Below are positions 26,964 to 35,885 of a DNA stretch of 64,000 bases, one piece after another. Position 1 is the stretch's first letter. Each line of letters begins with the position of its first letter. A program made the translations under genes and the position numbers. The DNA lies in NCBI RefSeq assembly GCF_963422545.1, contig NZ_OY730245.1, positions 370,287 to 434,286 on the forward strand, given 5' to 3'. Under the pieces are notes generated by a model that did not search any database, was not told where the DNA came from, and worked only from the letters and a program-made list of their open reading frames with translations. Source of the stretch: an uncultured Flavobacterium sp. (GTDB lineage Bacteria; Bacteroidota; Bacteroidia; Flavobacteriales; Flavobacteriaceae).

Positions 26964-27060
26964 AGGAGCTATTTCTCCCGAGGCTTCGGGATCCGCTATA
27001 TCTTTTTCTGTCCGCCGCGGCGGACAGAAAAAGGATGCCGCTTCCATCTGGGCTAGGGCA
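26964..27060. repeat. Dispersed hairpin repeat, copy A
   Basis: Begins GGAGCTATTTCTCCCG and ends GGGCTAGGGCA, with a central 32-bp perfect palindrome (27002-27033, core GTCCGCCG/CGGCGGAC). The same framework recurs at 46684, 55392 and 62261. It is followed by the AAAAGAAGAT tail also seen in copy C. Confidence 0.75.
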
Positions 27061-27523
27061 TTCATTTTTAAAAGAAGATTTATTTTAAAACAAGGAAATT
27101 TGCTCAGTTGCTTTAACCAGATCTGATTCTTGAGATAAAGTTTCAACGCAATTTGGTTTTGTATTTTTAAATTTCCTTAATTAAGATATTATTGATGACG
27201 GTGTTGGTAATTTTTTTTAAATTTTGGGAAATTGAAAGTATCTAAAACAAAAGAAAAACACAAAGTAATTTTCTTACAAGTTAAAAAGATGAATTATTTT
27301 CAGTTTTTATGAATTTTGTGATTATTTCTAAAAAACTGCAATTCAAAATGTTGGCTCAATTTTTACGCAGAGCTTGTTAAGTTGAAGTAAATTAGTTGTT
27401 AAAAAAGGTTTGTTTTTTAGTTTAAAGAGTTAAATTCGCCTTTTTGGGTAATATATTTGTTTTTTTTGAGTTTAAAATATTATCTAAACTTAAAAAAGGA
27501 TTAATAAACTTTAATAGGTAAAT
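27061..27523. other. AT-rich intergenic region upstream of the LysM gene
   Basis: No convincing ORF or RNA gene is seen. TATATTTG at 27452-27459 fits a -7 element for the downstream gene, but a good -33 box is missing. Confidence 0.4.
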
Positions 27524-28951
27524 ATGGTTTTTAGATTAATTATAGTATTGTTTTTTTTTAGTGTTGGAGCTTTTTCTCAGGAAAAATTTGTCAAACATAA
27601 AATCTCAAAAGGAGAAAACCTTACTGTAATTGCTAAAAAATATGGAGTAAAAACTAAAGACATTGAAGAAGCTAATCCCAATGCGCCTAAAGTTTTAAAA
27701 TTAAATTCGGTTCTCTTAATACCGAATAATAATAAAAAAGGTACTACGAAAAAAACTGAAATTGCTGCCAATGCAACTCCTGCAGTGATTCCAAATTCAG
27801 GTCAGCACGAAGTACGGGAAAAAGAAAATCTTTGGGTAATTTCAAAAAAATATAATATCTCAGTTGATGAATTAAAGAAAGCAAATCCTTCGTTAGAAAA
27901 TGAAGATTTGAAAATAGGACAGAAACTTAATATTCCTTCTACTGCTATTGTATCCAATGAAAAGACAACGAAAAATCAGAATATAGAGAAGCCGGAAATA
28001 ATTTCTTCTACAGATGTTGAAGTTGTTGTTGAGGTAAAACCAAAAGAAACAAAATATCTGACTGCAAAAAAATACGGAATAACAGTTGCAGAATTGGAAC
28101 GTCAAAATCCATTTGTCAAAAAGAAACTACCTGTAGGATCTGTTTTAAAGATTAGAACTTCAAAAGAAAAAGCAGATCAGCAAATAAAAGATAGTTCTAT
28201 TGCGTCTGAAACCCAGGTTGCAGAGAATACCGGAACAACTTTAGAAACTACAAAGCCAGAAATTATTCCAACAACAACAGATGTTGAAGTAGTTGTTGAG
28301 GTACAGCAGAAAGAAACGAAATATGCAATTGCAAAAAAGTACGGGATAACGGTTAAAGAGCTGGAAAAACAAAATCCGTTTATCAAAGGAAAGTTAGCAG
28401 TAGGTTATGTTTTGAAAATTCGTACTTCAAAAGAAAAAGCTGATGCTGCAGCAGGTTTGTCAACAACTCTGCAAAGCAATGATAGTTTATCAACTCCAAG
28501 TCAGGTTGCTGATAATTCAGAAATTAAAAAAGATACAACTACAGTATTTAAAGTAAGTAATCATTCTGATTTAGTAAATCAATTGATTGTAAATGCAACC
28601 GAAAATATTGGGATAAGATATCGATCGGGAGGAACAACGAGGGCAGGATTTGATTGTTCAGGACTAATGATTTGTACTTTTAATAATTTTGATATTAAGC
28701 TTCCAAGAAGTTCTATTGAGCAATCTCGAATTGGTATGAAAGTCAATTCAGAAGAAGCGCAGAAAGGTGATTTGATTTTCTTTAAAACCAATGGAAGACG
28801 ACAAATTAATCATGTTGGAATGGTGATTGAAGTATTAGAGGGAGAAATTAAATTTGTTCACTCTTCAACACATGGCGGAGTAATGATTTCTTCGACCAAA
28901 GAACCTTATTACGAAAGAACTTTTTCGCAGGTAAATCGCGTTTTACAATAG
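27524..28951 (+). CDS. LysM-repeat NlpC/P60 cell-wall endopeptidase
   Basis: Predicted secreted peptidoglycan hydrolase, 475 aa. It has a signal peptide (residues 1-18, ending GAFSQE), four LysM-type peptidoglycan-binding repeats (about residues 22-67, 87-133, 165-212, 254-301) and a C-terminal NlpC/P60 domain (about 345-475). The catalytic Cys378 lies in AGFDCSGL and the His in INHVGMV; a further His sits in VHSSTHGGV. Repeats three and four are near-identical 56-codon duplications and depart from the canonical LysM start. NlpC/P60 enzymes cut D-Glu-diamino-acid bonds in stem peptides. The stop codon overlaps by 9 bp the end of the convergent receiver gene. Confidence 0.92.
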   Translation: MVFRLIIVLFFFSVGAFSQEKFVKHKISKGENLTVIAKKYGVKTKDIEEANPNAPKVLKLNSVLLIPNNNKKGTTKKTEIAANATPAVIPNSGQHEVREKENLWVISKKYNISVDELKKANPSLENEDLKIGQKLNIPSTAIVSNEKTTKNQNIEKPEIISSTDVEVVVEVKPKETKYLTAKKYGITVAELERQNPFVKKKLPVGSVLKIRTSKEKADQQIKDSSIASETQVAENTGTTLETTKPEIIPTTTDVEVVVEVQQKETKYAIAKKYGITVKELEKQNPFIKGKLAVGYVLKIRTSKEKADAAAGLSTTLQSNDSLSTPSQVADNSEIKKDTTTVFKVSNHSDLVNQLIVNATENIGIRYRSGGTTRAGFDCSGLMICTFNNFDIKLPRSSIEQSRIGMKVNSEEAQKGDLIFFKTNGRRQINHVGMVIEVLEGEIKFVHSSTHGGVMISSTKEPYYERTFSQVNRVLQ

Positions 28952-29350
28952 CTTTTCAGGCTCAAAAAGTTTGTTTTTTAATTCTTCAATTGGAAATGGT
29001 TTGTTTAAAAAATCAGTTACATATTGATTTCCTTCTATTTGGCTAATTTCATCAGGATCTAAGGTTGATGAAAGCACATAAATTTGAACTCCTTTCTTTA
29101 ATTCGTTACTAAGTTTATGAAATGCTTCCAGAAACTCAAAGCCGTTCATTATTGGCATCTGAATGTCTAGTAAGATAATAAGCAGTTGATTGTTCCTTTT
29201 TCTATTATTGTTGAGCCATTGAATTCCTTCTTTTCCGTTATTGGCAATAATTACGTCTTCAACACCAAGTATTTTTTTTAGTAGTTGTTTCGTAACAAGC
29301 TGGTCGATCAGGTTGTCTTCAATTAACAAAAATAAAGGTTTAAGTTCCAT
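28943..29350 (-). CDS. Single-domain response regulator
   Basis: CheY-like receiver without an output domain, 135 aa. Acidic pocket ED (residues 11-12), phospho-acceptor Asp62 in IILLDIQMPIMNG, and Lys in the C-terminal NKPFPIEELK. The start at 29350 (MELKPLFLLIEDN) gives a compact receiver; ATG 29386 would add 12 residues inside the kinase gene. It overlaps the upstream histidine kinase by 11 bp, implying translational coupling and a cognate pair. With no DNA-binding domain, output must come through protein contact or phosphorelay. Confidence 0.9.
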   Translation of the reverse strand: MELKPLFLLIEDNLIDQLVTKQLLKKILGVEDVIIANNGKEGIQWLNNNRKRNNQLLIILLDIQMPIMNGFEFLEAFHKLSNELKKGVQIYVLSSTLDPDEISQIEGNQYVTDFLNKPFPIEELKNKLFEPEKLL

Positions 29351-30764
29351 ATGCGTTTGGAATTGTGACAATAAATTTACTGCCAATATTGCTTTCTGAA
29401 AACACAGAAATGTTTCCTTTAATATTATCCAGAGCTTCTTTTACAATATAAAGACCTAAGCCAGATCCTTTGTTTTTGTTCGTGCCATAATACATTTCAA
29501 AAATATAATCTTTGAATTCATCATTAATACCAATTCCGTTATCAGTGATTTCAATTTTATTAAAACCTTCCTGAATATAAGTTTTTATAGAAATATACAT
29601 TTCTTGTTTGTTGCTGTCGGCGTATTTTATCGCATTTGAAAGTAAATTGCTGATAATGATTTTTAAACGCAAACTATCGCTTTGAATTTGGTCAACTAAT
29701 AATTCTTGTTTGAAAGTAATTTTGTTTGCATTCTCAATGTGCATTAACTGTGAGATCGCTTCATTGAACAATTCCTGCAGACTAACAGGTTCCATTATAA
29801 TTTGTTTTCGTTTGTTTTTAGAATAATCAATAATGTCACTTATAAATTGATCTTGTTTGGCAAGACTTTGATGCATTAAATTTAAATACTCTTTTATTTG
29901 ATTAACATCGTCTTCTAATTGTGTAATTTCAATTAAACCTTTTAAAGAGGTTATAGGAGATCTTAAATCGTGCGAAGCACTATAAACAAAGCGATCAAGC
30001 TCGTGATTGACATGTATTAGGTTTGCGTTTTTAGCTTCAGTTTCTTTTTTGGAACAAATTAATCGTTTTACCATTATTGAATAATAAAGACAAACACTAC
30101 AAATAATAATTAGTATAAAAATGATGTTAAAAATCGTAAGTAAACTTTTTATTTTTCTAGTTCCCTCACCTAGTGTATTCGAGAAGTTTCGCTCGTTAAT
30201 AGTAAGTTTGTCACTTATAGTGCTAATTTCCTGAAGGAATCTTTTTTGATCAGCGATAGTCAAGATATTGTGATCTATTTTAGCATTGATTTGTTCTCCA
30301 ATAACAAATAGTTTAGATATTAGTTTATCTCCCTGACCCCATTCGTTTATAGCTTTTGATAAATAAGAAACTTGTTTGAAGTTCACAAACAACCAAACTA
30401 AGTCGTTTAGATCATCCTTGTGATTTCTACCTGCAAGCAATCCTTTTCGGACTGTTTCATTATCGCCTATTTTTAAAAGTGTTTCACGCGCAATACCATC
30501 TCCTTGCGGAACCTTTAATTCTTGCTGATATAATCTCCATTGATTTTTGTCTTTGGTAAAAAGATAAGTTATAAGATGACGCGATGCATCTTTTTGTCCT
30601 TTTGAATAATGTGATTCACCATTAACATATGCTCTGTTGGCAGATAAAATTTTGATGGTAAAAAAGTTAATACAAATTAATAAAGCACAAGAAATGAATA
30701 CTATTAATAAAAGAATAAAAACATTAGGAAAACGTAATTTCTTAAAAGAATAGACCTTAGACAT
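29340..30764 (-). CDS. Membrane sensor histidine kinase
   Basis: 474-aa two-component kinase: TM1 about residues 14-38, an extracytoplasmic sensor of about 165 residues with no motif I can name, TM2 about 207-231, a coiled linker, a HisKA domain with phospho-His265 in YSASHDLRSPITS, and an HATPase domain with the N box IIISNLLSNAIKYAD, G1 ITDNGIGI and G2 GSGLGLYIVKEA. It overlaps the downstream receiver gene. The periplasmic region resembles four-helix sensory bundles in size, but the ligand is unknown. Confidence 0.92.
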   Translation of the reverse strand: MSKVYSFKKLRFPNVFILLLIVFISCALLICINFFTIKILSANRAYVNGESHYSKGQKDASRHLITYLFTKDKNQWRLYQQELKVPQGDGIARETLLKIGDNETVRKGLLAGRNHKDDLNDLVWLFVNFKQVSYLSKAINEWGQGDKLISKLFVIGEQINAKIDHNILTIADQKRFLQEISTISDKLTINERNFSNTLGEGTRKIKSLLTIFNIIFILIIICSVCLYYSIMVKRLICSKKETEAKNANLIHVNHELDRFVYSASHDLRSPITSLKGLIEITQLEDDVNQIKEYLNLMHQSLAKQDQFISDIIDYSKNKRKQIIMEPVSLQELFNEAISQLMHIENANKITFKQELLVDQIQSDSLRLKIIISNLLSNAIKYADSNKQEMYISIKTYIQEGFNKIEITDNGIGINDEFKDYIFEMYYGTNKNKGSGLGLYIVKEALDNIKGNISVFSESNIGSKFIVTIPNAYGT

Positions 30765-31342
30765 GATTTCTTGTTTTGTAGGTTAATGATTGATTTTCTG
30801 TCTTGCAAAGGTTGCTTTGTAAGCGGTTTTTCTCTGTTTTTATAATTTTTTTTGAGTATTGTTTAATAGGTAAAAGGTAAACAATTGTTAATAAAATATT
30901 CGAAAATGTATGGCTGATTAACTTCTATCCCAAATTTAGTGAAAAAATAATAGAGTTTTACAAATGGTTTGCCTTTTCTTGTTAAATTATTTTTCGCTTG
31001 TTTTGTGTTGTAATTTATTGATTTTTAATTAATTGAGTTTGTTTTTTTTACTTAATGCAAATTAGTTTAGGTCTTTTTTCATTTAGAAAGCTAATATTAA
31101 ACAATTTATGGTAATAGTAAAGTTTTCTTGAGGATTAGCTTTTTTTGTTTAACTTAAGAAAGATGCTAGAAAGGCCACTTTGAAAAGATGTTGCGGTTAA
31201 ATATCATTTTGAAATTATATCGATTTCGTTTACTCGGATTTTATGATTGAAATAGAATAATAGGAACTATTTATAATCTAATAATCAGAGTTATAAAATT
31301 TCAGAAAAAAGTATATCTTTAACCAACCCAAAAACCAAAAAG
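30765..31342. other. 578-bp divergent intergenic region
   Basis: Very AT-rich DNA between the histidine kinase (minus) and the permease (plus). No ORF, RNA gene or strong palindrome was recognised; it presumably holds the two promoters. Confidence 0.4.
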
Positions 31343-32755
31343 ATGCAAGAAAACGACCAGGAAAATTTTAAAAGAGAACTCGGATTACTAGACGGAACCA
31401 TGCTTGTTGTAGGTTCTATGATTGGATCTGGGATATTTATTGTAAGTGCTGACATTGCCAGACAAGTAGGATCTGCCGGATGGCTAACACTAATTTGGCT
31501 GATCTCCGGATTGATTACTATTATAGCCGCAGTAAGTTACGGCGAGTTGAGTGCGATGTTCCCAAAAGCCGGAGGACAGTATGTATATCTTAAAGAAGCA
31601 TACAATAAACTAATTGCATTTTTATACGGTTGGAGTTTTTTCGCTGTAATTCAAACCGGAACTATTGCTGCCGTTGGAGTAGCATTCTCAAAGTTCGCCG
31701 CTTATCTTTATGAGCCTTTAAGTGATGAGAATGTACTTTATGAGGTAGGTTCTTTTAAACTCAATGCCGCGCAGCTAGTATCAATTGTTACGATTGTTAT
31801 ATTGACTTTTATTAATAGCCGCGGTGTAAAAAACGGAAAAATTCTCCAGACGGTTCTAACGATTATCAAAATATTATCATTGTTGGGTTTAATTGTCTTT
31901 GGACTAACATTAGGCGCAAAAGCTTCAATTTGGGATGCCAACTGGACAGATGCCTGGACACCGCGTTCATATAATGCAGAGAATGGTTCGTGGCTGCCAA
32001 TTGGCGGACGTGCTTTGATTACTGGAATTTCTGCTGCAATGGTTGGATCATTATTCTCAAGTGACGCTTGGAATGGTGTGACTTTTATCGCAGGAGAAAT
32101 TAAAAATCCAAAACGTAATGTAGGTTTCAGTTTGTTTTTAGGAACTTTTATTGTGACTATTATTTATGTCTTGACAAATTTGATGTATCTGGCAGTAGTT
32201 CCGTTAAACGAAATTGCGACTGCAAAATCAGATAGAGTAGCAGTTGTAGCTTCACATTATATTTTTGGAAACATCGGAACGTTGATAATTGCAATCATGA
32301 TTATGATTTCGACTTTTGCCTGCAACAACGGATTAATTATGGCTGGTGCAAGAGTATATTATACAATGGCAAAAGATGGTTTATTTTTCAAAAAAGCCGC
32401 TGTTTTAAACGAATCAAGTGTTCCGGCCTGGGCACTTTGGGCACAATGTATTTGGGCTTCGGCTTTGTGTCTGACAGGTAAATATGGTGATTTATTAGAT
32501 TTTGTGATCATCATTGTATTAATTTTTTACATACTAACAATCTATGGAATCTTTATTTTACGTAAAAAAATGCCAGATATGGAAAGACCTTATAAAGCCT
32601 TTGGATATCCGTTTTTACCAATGTTGTATATCGTGATTGCAGCAGCAATTTGTGTGTCATTATTAATAACAAAATTTTCAACTTGTGGCTGGGGAGTATT
32701 AATTATGCTAACAGGAATTCCGGTGTATTACTTAACAAAACCGAAAGAAGAATAA
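31343..32755 (+). CDS. APC-family amino acid permease
   Basis: Inner-membrane amino-acid/polyamine/organocation transporter, 470 aa with about 12 hydrophobic segments. TM1 carries the unwound glycine motif SMIGSGIFI (about residues 27-35) that binds the substrate backbone in LeuT-fold transporters. Other family features are AVSYGELSAMFPKAGGQYVYLKEAY in TM2 to TM3 and the late KKMPDMERPYKAFGYPFLP before the last helices. It resembles the LAT-type (SLC7-like) group; substrate cannot be assigned. Own terminator downstream. Confidence 0.92.
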   Translation: MQENDQENFKRELGLLDGTMLVVGSMIGSGIFIVSADIARQVGSAGWLTLIWLISGLITIIAAVSYGELSAMFPKAGGQYVYLKEAYNKLIAFLYGWSFFAVIQTGTIAAVGVAFSKFAAYLYEPLSDENVLYEVGSFKLNAAQLVSIVTIVILTFINSRGVKNGKILQTVLTIIKILSLLGLIVFGLTLGAKASIWDANWTDAWTPRSYNAENGSWLPIGGRALITGISAAMVGSLFSSDAWNGVTFIAGEIKNPKRNVGFSLFLGTFIVTIIYVLTNLMYLAVVPLNEIATAKSDRVAVVASHYIFGNIGTLIIAIMIMISTFACNNGLIMAGARVYYTMAKDGLFFKKAAVLNESSVPAWALWAQCIWASALCLTGKYGDLLDFVIIIVLIFYILTIYGIFILRKKMPDMERPYKAFGYPFLPMLYIVIAAAICVSLLITKFSTCGWGVLIMLTGIPVYYLTKPKEE

Positions 32756-32808
32756 AGGAAAGGTGCTAAGTCGCTGAGATACTAAGTTTCTAAGTTTTTA
32801 AAATAAAG

Positions 32809-32840
32809 AAAAATGCCTTGTTTTTAGCAAGGCATTTTTT
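32809..32840 (+). terminator. Terminator after the permease gene
   Basis: AAAATGCCTTG, loop TTTTTAG, CAAGGCATTTTTT. It follows a degenerate CTAAG-type repeat (32762-32800) like the one between kdpC and kdpB. Confidence 0.88.
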
Positions 32841-32986
32841 GTATTCTATTATTGAGGAATAAAAAATCTGTGTAAACCCGTTTAATCCATAAAATCTGTG
32901 GCTAAAAAAAAACACTACTAATTTGCAAAAGCAAAAAACGTAGTGTCTTTTAATTTAAATAATCTAATAAAAGCTGTTAGTATAAA

Positions 32987-33448
32987 TTACACCAATTCAG
33001 TTTCGACAGATGATTTTATAGTTGAATTAATAATAGACAAGGTAAGAGGATCTGTTTCTCCGGAGAAAAAGGCATCCAATATTTCCTGAAATACTGGATT
33101 TGTATTTTCTGTCAAAGAGAAAAGTGTCATAGAAGAACGCAATTTGCGAGCATCTAAATCTCCTAAAATTCCATCAGCTGATTTTCTTTTAAAAGTCAAA
33201 AATAGCTCAGAAATTTCTATAAGATGTTTCCCTAAAATAGGGTGTTCTAAATATTCGGTTGCTTCTTTTAGATCGTTAATGGCATAAAGATTTGCAGTAT
33301 CACTCTTGCCTAATCCTTTAATCTGAGGGAAAATAAACCACATCCAGTGAGTTTCTTTTTTTCCCTTTTTGATTTCAGAAAAAGCAGTAAGATAAAGTTT
33401 GTTTTGCGCATCTAAAAAACGCGTTAAATCATTGTTTGAATAAGCCAT
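32987..33448 (-). CDS. DUF1810 family protein
   Basis: Uncharacterised 153-aa soluble protein. Recognisable DUF1810 features are LTRFLDAQ near the N-terminus, KKETHWMWFIFPQIKGLG, and the helical body with EHPILGKHLIEI and SSMTLF. No enzymatic role is established. It lies on the same strand as, and 156 bp after, the AlkB-like gene, at the end of the DNA-repair cluster; a shared role is only positional inference. Confidence 0.85.
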   Translation of the reverse strand: MAYSNNDLTRFLDAQNKLYLTAFSEIKKGKKETHWMWFIFPQIKGLGKSDTANLYAINDLKEATEYLEHPILGKHLIEISELFLTFKRKSADGILGDLDARKLRSSMTLFSLTENTNPVFQEILDAFFSGETDPLTLSIINSTIKSSVETELV

Positions 33449-33604
33449 TTTGGTATTGTATATGTAAAAAAAGGTTGCAAAAGTAGTAAAAAAGATAAGG
33501 TCTGCCTAATAAAAGGTTCACACAGTGAGTATTTTAACTTTTTGAGGAGGAATTTTCCTCATCGTTTTGGAGTCAAAAAAAACTCCTTTTAAGTGATTTA
33601 CAAA

Positions 33605-34231
33605 TCATTCACTTCGGTTAGTTCGTCTAAAGGTTAAATTGATTCTGGGCAACACATTTTTGGCCGTTTTAGGAATCTGATGCTGCCAGAAACTATTGGT
33701 TGTTCCTGCCATTAATAAAAAAGAACCGTGATGTAAAGGAATTTCTACTTGCGGAATCTCTTTGCGAAATTTATGGCGAAGTCTGAACATTCTGGTTTCT
33801 CCAAAAGTTACCGAAGCAATAATCGGGTTTGGTCCGGAGTTATGTTCTTTGTCGCTATGCCATGAGACTCCATCATTGCCATTTCGATATAAATTGAGCA
33901 ACAGACTATTAAATTCAAGCTGAGTTTCTTTTTCAACACGGCCTCTAATAGTTAATAATTCATAAGTCCAGTCAGGACCATTTTGATCTGCACCAACATT
34001 ATCTTTGTCTTCATACCAGGAAATCATTCGAGGAGCTGTAACAATTTTGTCATACATTTCCATTTCATATTCTCTCCATTTAGTTTGATGAAGTATTTTT
34101 TCATAAAAACGATCAGATTCTTCTTTGGTAAAAAAGTTATCGATCAAAATAAGTTCTGCATCAGGCAGGTCAAATATTTTTTTTCCTTTTAAACCTGTGG
34201 CAAATAATTCGGTATCGCTAAATAGTGTCAT
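33605..34231 (-). CDS. AlkB-like Fe(II)/2-oxoglutarate dioxygenase
   Basis: Predicted oxidative DNA/RNA demethylase, 208 aa, resembling the ALKBH2/3-type subgroup. The iron triad is seen as His125 and Asp127 in GVSWHSDKE and His184 in FWQHQIPKT; Arg196 in RINLTFRR would bind 2-oxoglutarate. LLNLYRNGNDG and PNPIIASVTFGETRMFRLRH are family blocks. It repairs 1-methyladenine or 3-methylcytosine if it acts like relatives. It begins 48 bp after the exonuclease/GIY-YIG gene, likely cotranscribed, consistent with a DNA-damage cluster. Confidence 0.93.
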   Translation of the reverse strand: MTLFSDTELFATGLKGKKIFDLPDAELILIDNFFTKEESDRFYEKILHQTKWREYEMEMYDKIVTAPRMISWYEDKDNVGADQNGPDWTYELLTIRGRVEKETQLEFNSLLLNLYRNGNDGVSWHSDKEHNSGPNPIIASVTFGETRMFRLRHKFRKEIPQVEIPLHHGSFLLMAGTTNSFWQHQIPKTAKNVLPRINLTFRRTNRSE

Positions 34232-34279
34232 AAGTCAATACTTTAAGTTTATAGCTCTATTTTAAAAATTAGATTAATT

Positions 34280-35668
34280 TCATACCCTTGATTTTAGCAA
34301 GTTCTTGTTGAAAAAAACTTTTCGGGGATTTTTCTCTGCATAAGCAAAAATCAATTGCACAATGTATTGATTGCTTTTATAAGGCGTAGTATAATTTTTT
34401 ACTTCTGAAGGATCAGTAATCGCAACATCTAAAGGAATATATCCCATACCATAAAAGTGACCATTTTCTATCCAGATACAACTTCGTTCGTGCGCTGTTC
34501 TTCCTTTTTCTATAATCGCAAAAGTGGGTCTGTTGTTTAATAAAAAATCAATAGCATTGTCGACTTGCTCATTGTGGAGCGAAACATCCGGCAAATCTTT
34601 TATATCATTATTTTGAAATATTTCTCCTTCTTCAGGTCTTGAATATTTGCAAAATCTATAATCAATTTCAAATTGTTCTGCCAGACTCCGTAGTATATTT
34701 GTTCCTTCATGTAAACTACTGAAATGCTCAATACAGGACTGAAATTTATTGAGTTTCCCGATTGCCAAATATTTATATCCGTTGCGGGCTTCATATTGAT
34801 ATAATCCGAATTTTGGTTCAAAACGTTTTAAAGCTCTATTGTAAGTTGGCCAAAGGTGTTTAATTTCGGTACATTCTAATAAAAGAGCCATTAATTCGTT
34901 GCCACAAACTTCAAAGGAAATAGAGTAAATATCCCGCAAGAAATGTTGCCTTTGCGGATTAATTTTATGTCCGCTAAAATGAGAGGCAACACGTTTTTTT
35001 ATATTAACCGCTTTTCCCACATAAATTACTTTTTTTACCTCATTATAAAAATAATATACACCTGGTTTTTCGGGTAAGTTATTAAAATCTTCGGGAGGAA
35101 GGTTAGGCGGTAAGCGCTGATCTTGTGCCGTATTTTTGATCATTTTTTCAATATGGCCCTCATCGTCCCATTCCAGTAATCGGGAAAACAATATAGCGGT
35201 AGCATCTGCATCACCTCCGGCACGGTGCCTGTTTTCTAAAGATATATCTAATGAATTGCAAAGATTTCCTAAACTGTATGATCCCAAACCAGGTTTGATT
35301 TTTCTTGCTGCGCGAACGGTACACAATTTTCTCGCCGTCCACTTAAACCCCGCTTGTTCAAGTTGGTGACGTACGAATGAATAATCGAAGTTGACATTAT
35401 GCGCAACAAAAATACGATCAGTAAGCATTTCCAGTACTTTCTCTGCAATATCATCAAATATAGGTGCATTGGCTACCATTTCATTATTTATACCTGTTAA
35501 TCCAAAAATAGCAATTGGTATTTCCTTTTCCGGATTCACAAGCGTTTCAAAACGGTCGATCACATTTATCCCGTCATGAATAACAATGGCGATTTCTGTA
35601 ATGCAGCTGCCACTGGCGTTTCCGCCTGTGGTTTCGATATCTACTATGGCATATTCCAGTTTTTTCAT
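34280..35668 (-). CDS. DnaQ-like 3'-5' exonuclease fused to a GIY-YIG (UvrC-type) nuclease domain
   Basis: 462-aa two-nuclease protein. The N-terminal DEDDh exonuclease (residues 1-165) has ExoI DIETTGG (Asp10, Glu12), ExoII HNVNFDYSFV and ExoIII HRAGGDADAT. The GIY-YIG domain follows at about 200-280 (KPGVYYFYNEVKKVIYVGKA, then IKKRVASHF), as in the 3'-incising half of UvrC or Cho. The remaining 180 residues have no domain I can name. Related fusions occur in many bacteria. The exonuclease half resembles the proofreading epsilon subunit and could serve the neighbouring DnaE, but a separate repair role is equally possible. Confidence 0.9.
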   Translation of the reverse strand: MKKLEYAIVDIETTGGNASGSCITEIAIVIHDGINVIDRFETLVNPEKEIPIAIFGLTGINNEMVANAPIFDDIAEKVLEMLTDRIFVAHNVNFDYSFVRHQLEQAGFKWTARKLCTVRAARKIKPGLGSYSLGNLCNSLDISLENRHRAGGDADATAILFSRLLEWDDEGHIEKMIKNTAQDQRLPPNLPPEDFNNLPEKPGVYYFYNEVKKVIYVGKAVNIKKRVASHFSGHKINPQRQHFLRDIYSISFEVCGNELMALLLECTEIKHLWPTYNRALKRFEPKFGLYQYEARNGYKYLAIGKLNKFQSCIEHFSSLHEGTNILRSLAEQFEIDYRFCKYSRPEEGEIFQNNDIKDLPDVSLHNEQVDNAIDFLLNNRPTFAIIEKGRTAHERSCIWIENGHFYGMGYIPLDVAITDPSEVKNYTTPYKSNQYIVQLIFAYAEKNPRKVFFNKNLLKSRV

Positions 35669-35737
35669 CTGTATATAACGTAAATTCTTCTTTTGTTATT
35701 TAAAAATTTAACATAACCTTTTAGGTGTAATTGTTTT

Positions 35738-35873
35738 AACACATAGAAACATAGCTTTTGTTTACTTAAAAAAGGCGTTTCACTTATTTAAAATACACAT
35801 AGCTATCTATGTGAAAGAAATGTATTTCTTTTTGTCTCCTTTTTTGCACATAAAATCTATGTTTCTATGTGTT
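35738..35873. repeat. Inverted repeat between dnaE-like gene and exonuclease
   Basis: Perfect 17-base arms AACACATAGAAACATAG (35738-35754) and its complement (35857-35873), with an inner CACATAG-CTAT-CTATGTG hairpin (35796-35813). A degenerate relative lies between kdpA and kdpB. It probably ends or punctuates the dinB-dnaE transcript. Confidence 0.75.
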
Positions 35874-35885
35874 TAAAAATTAACC

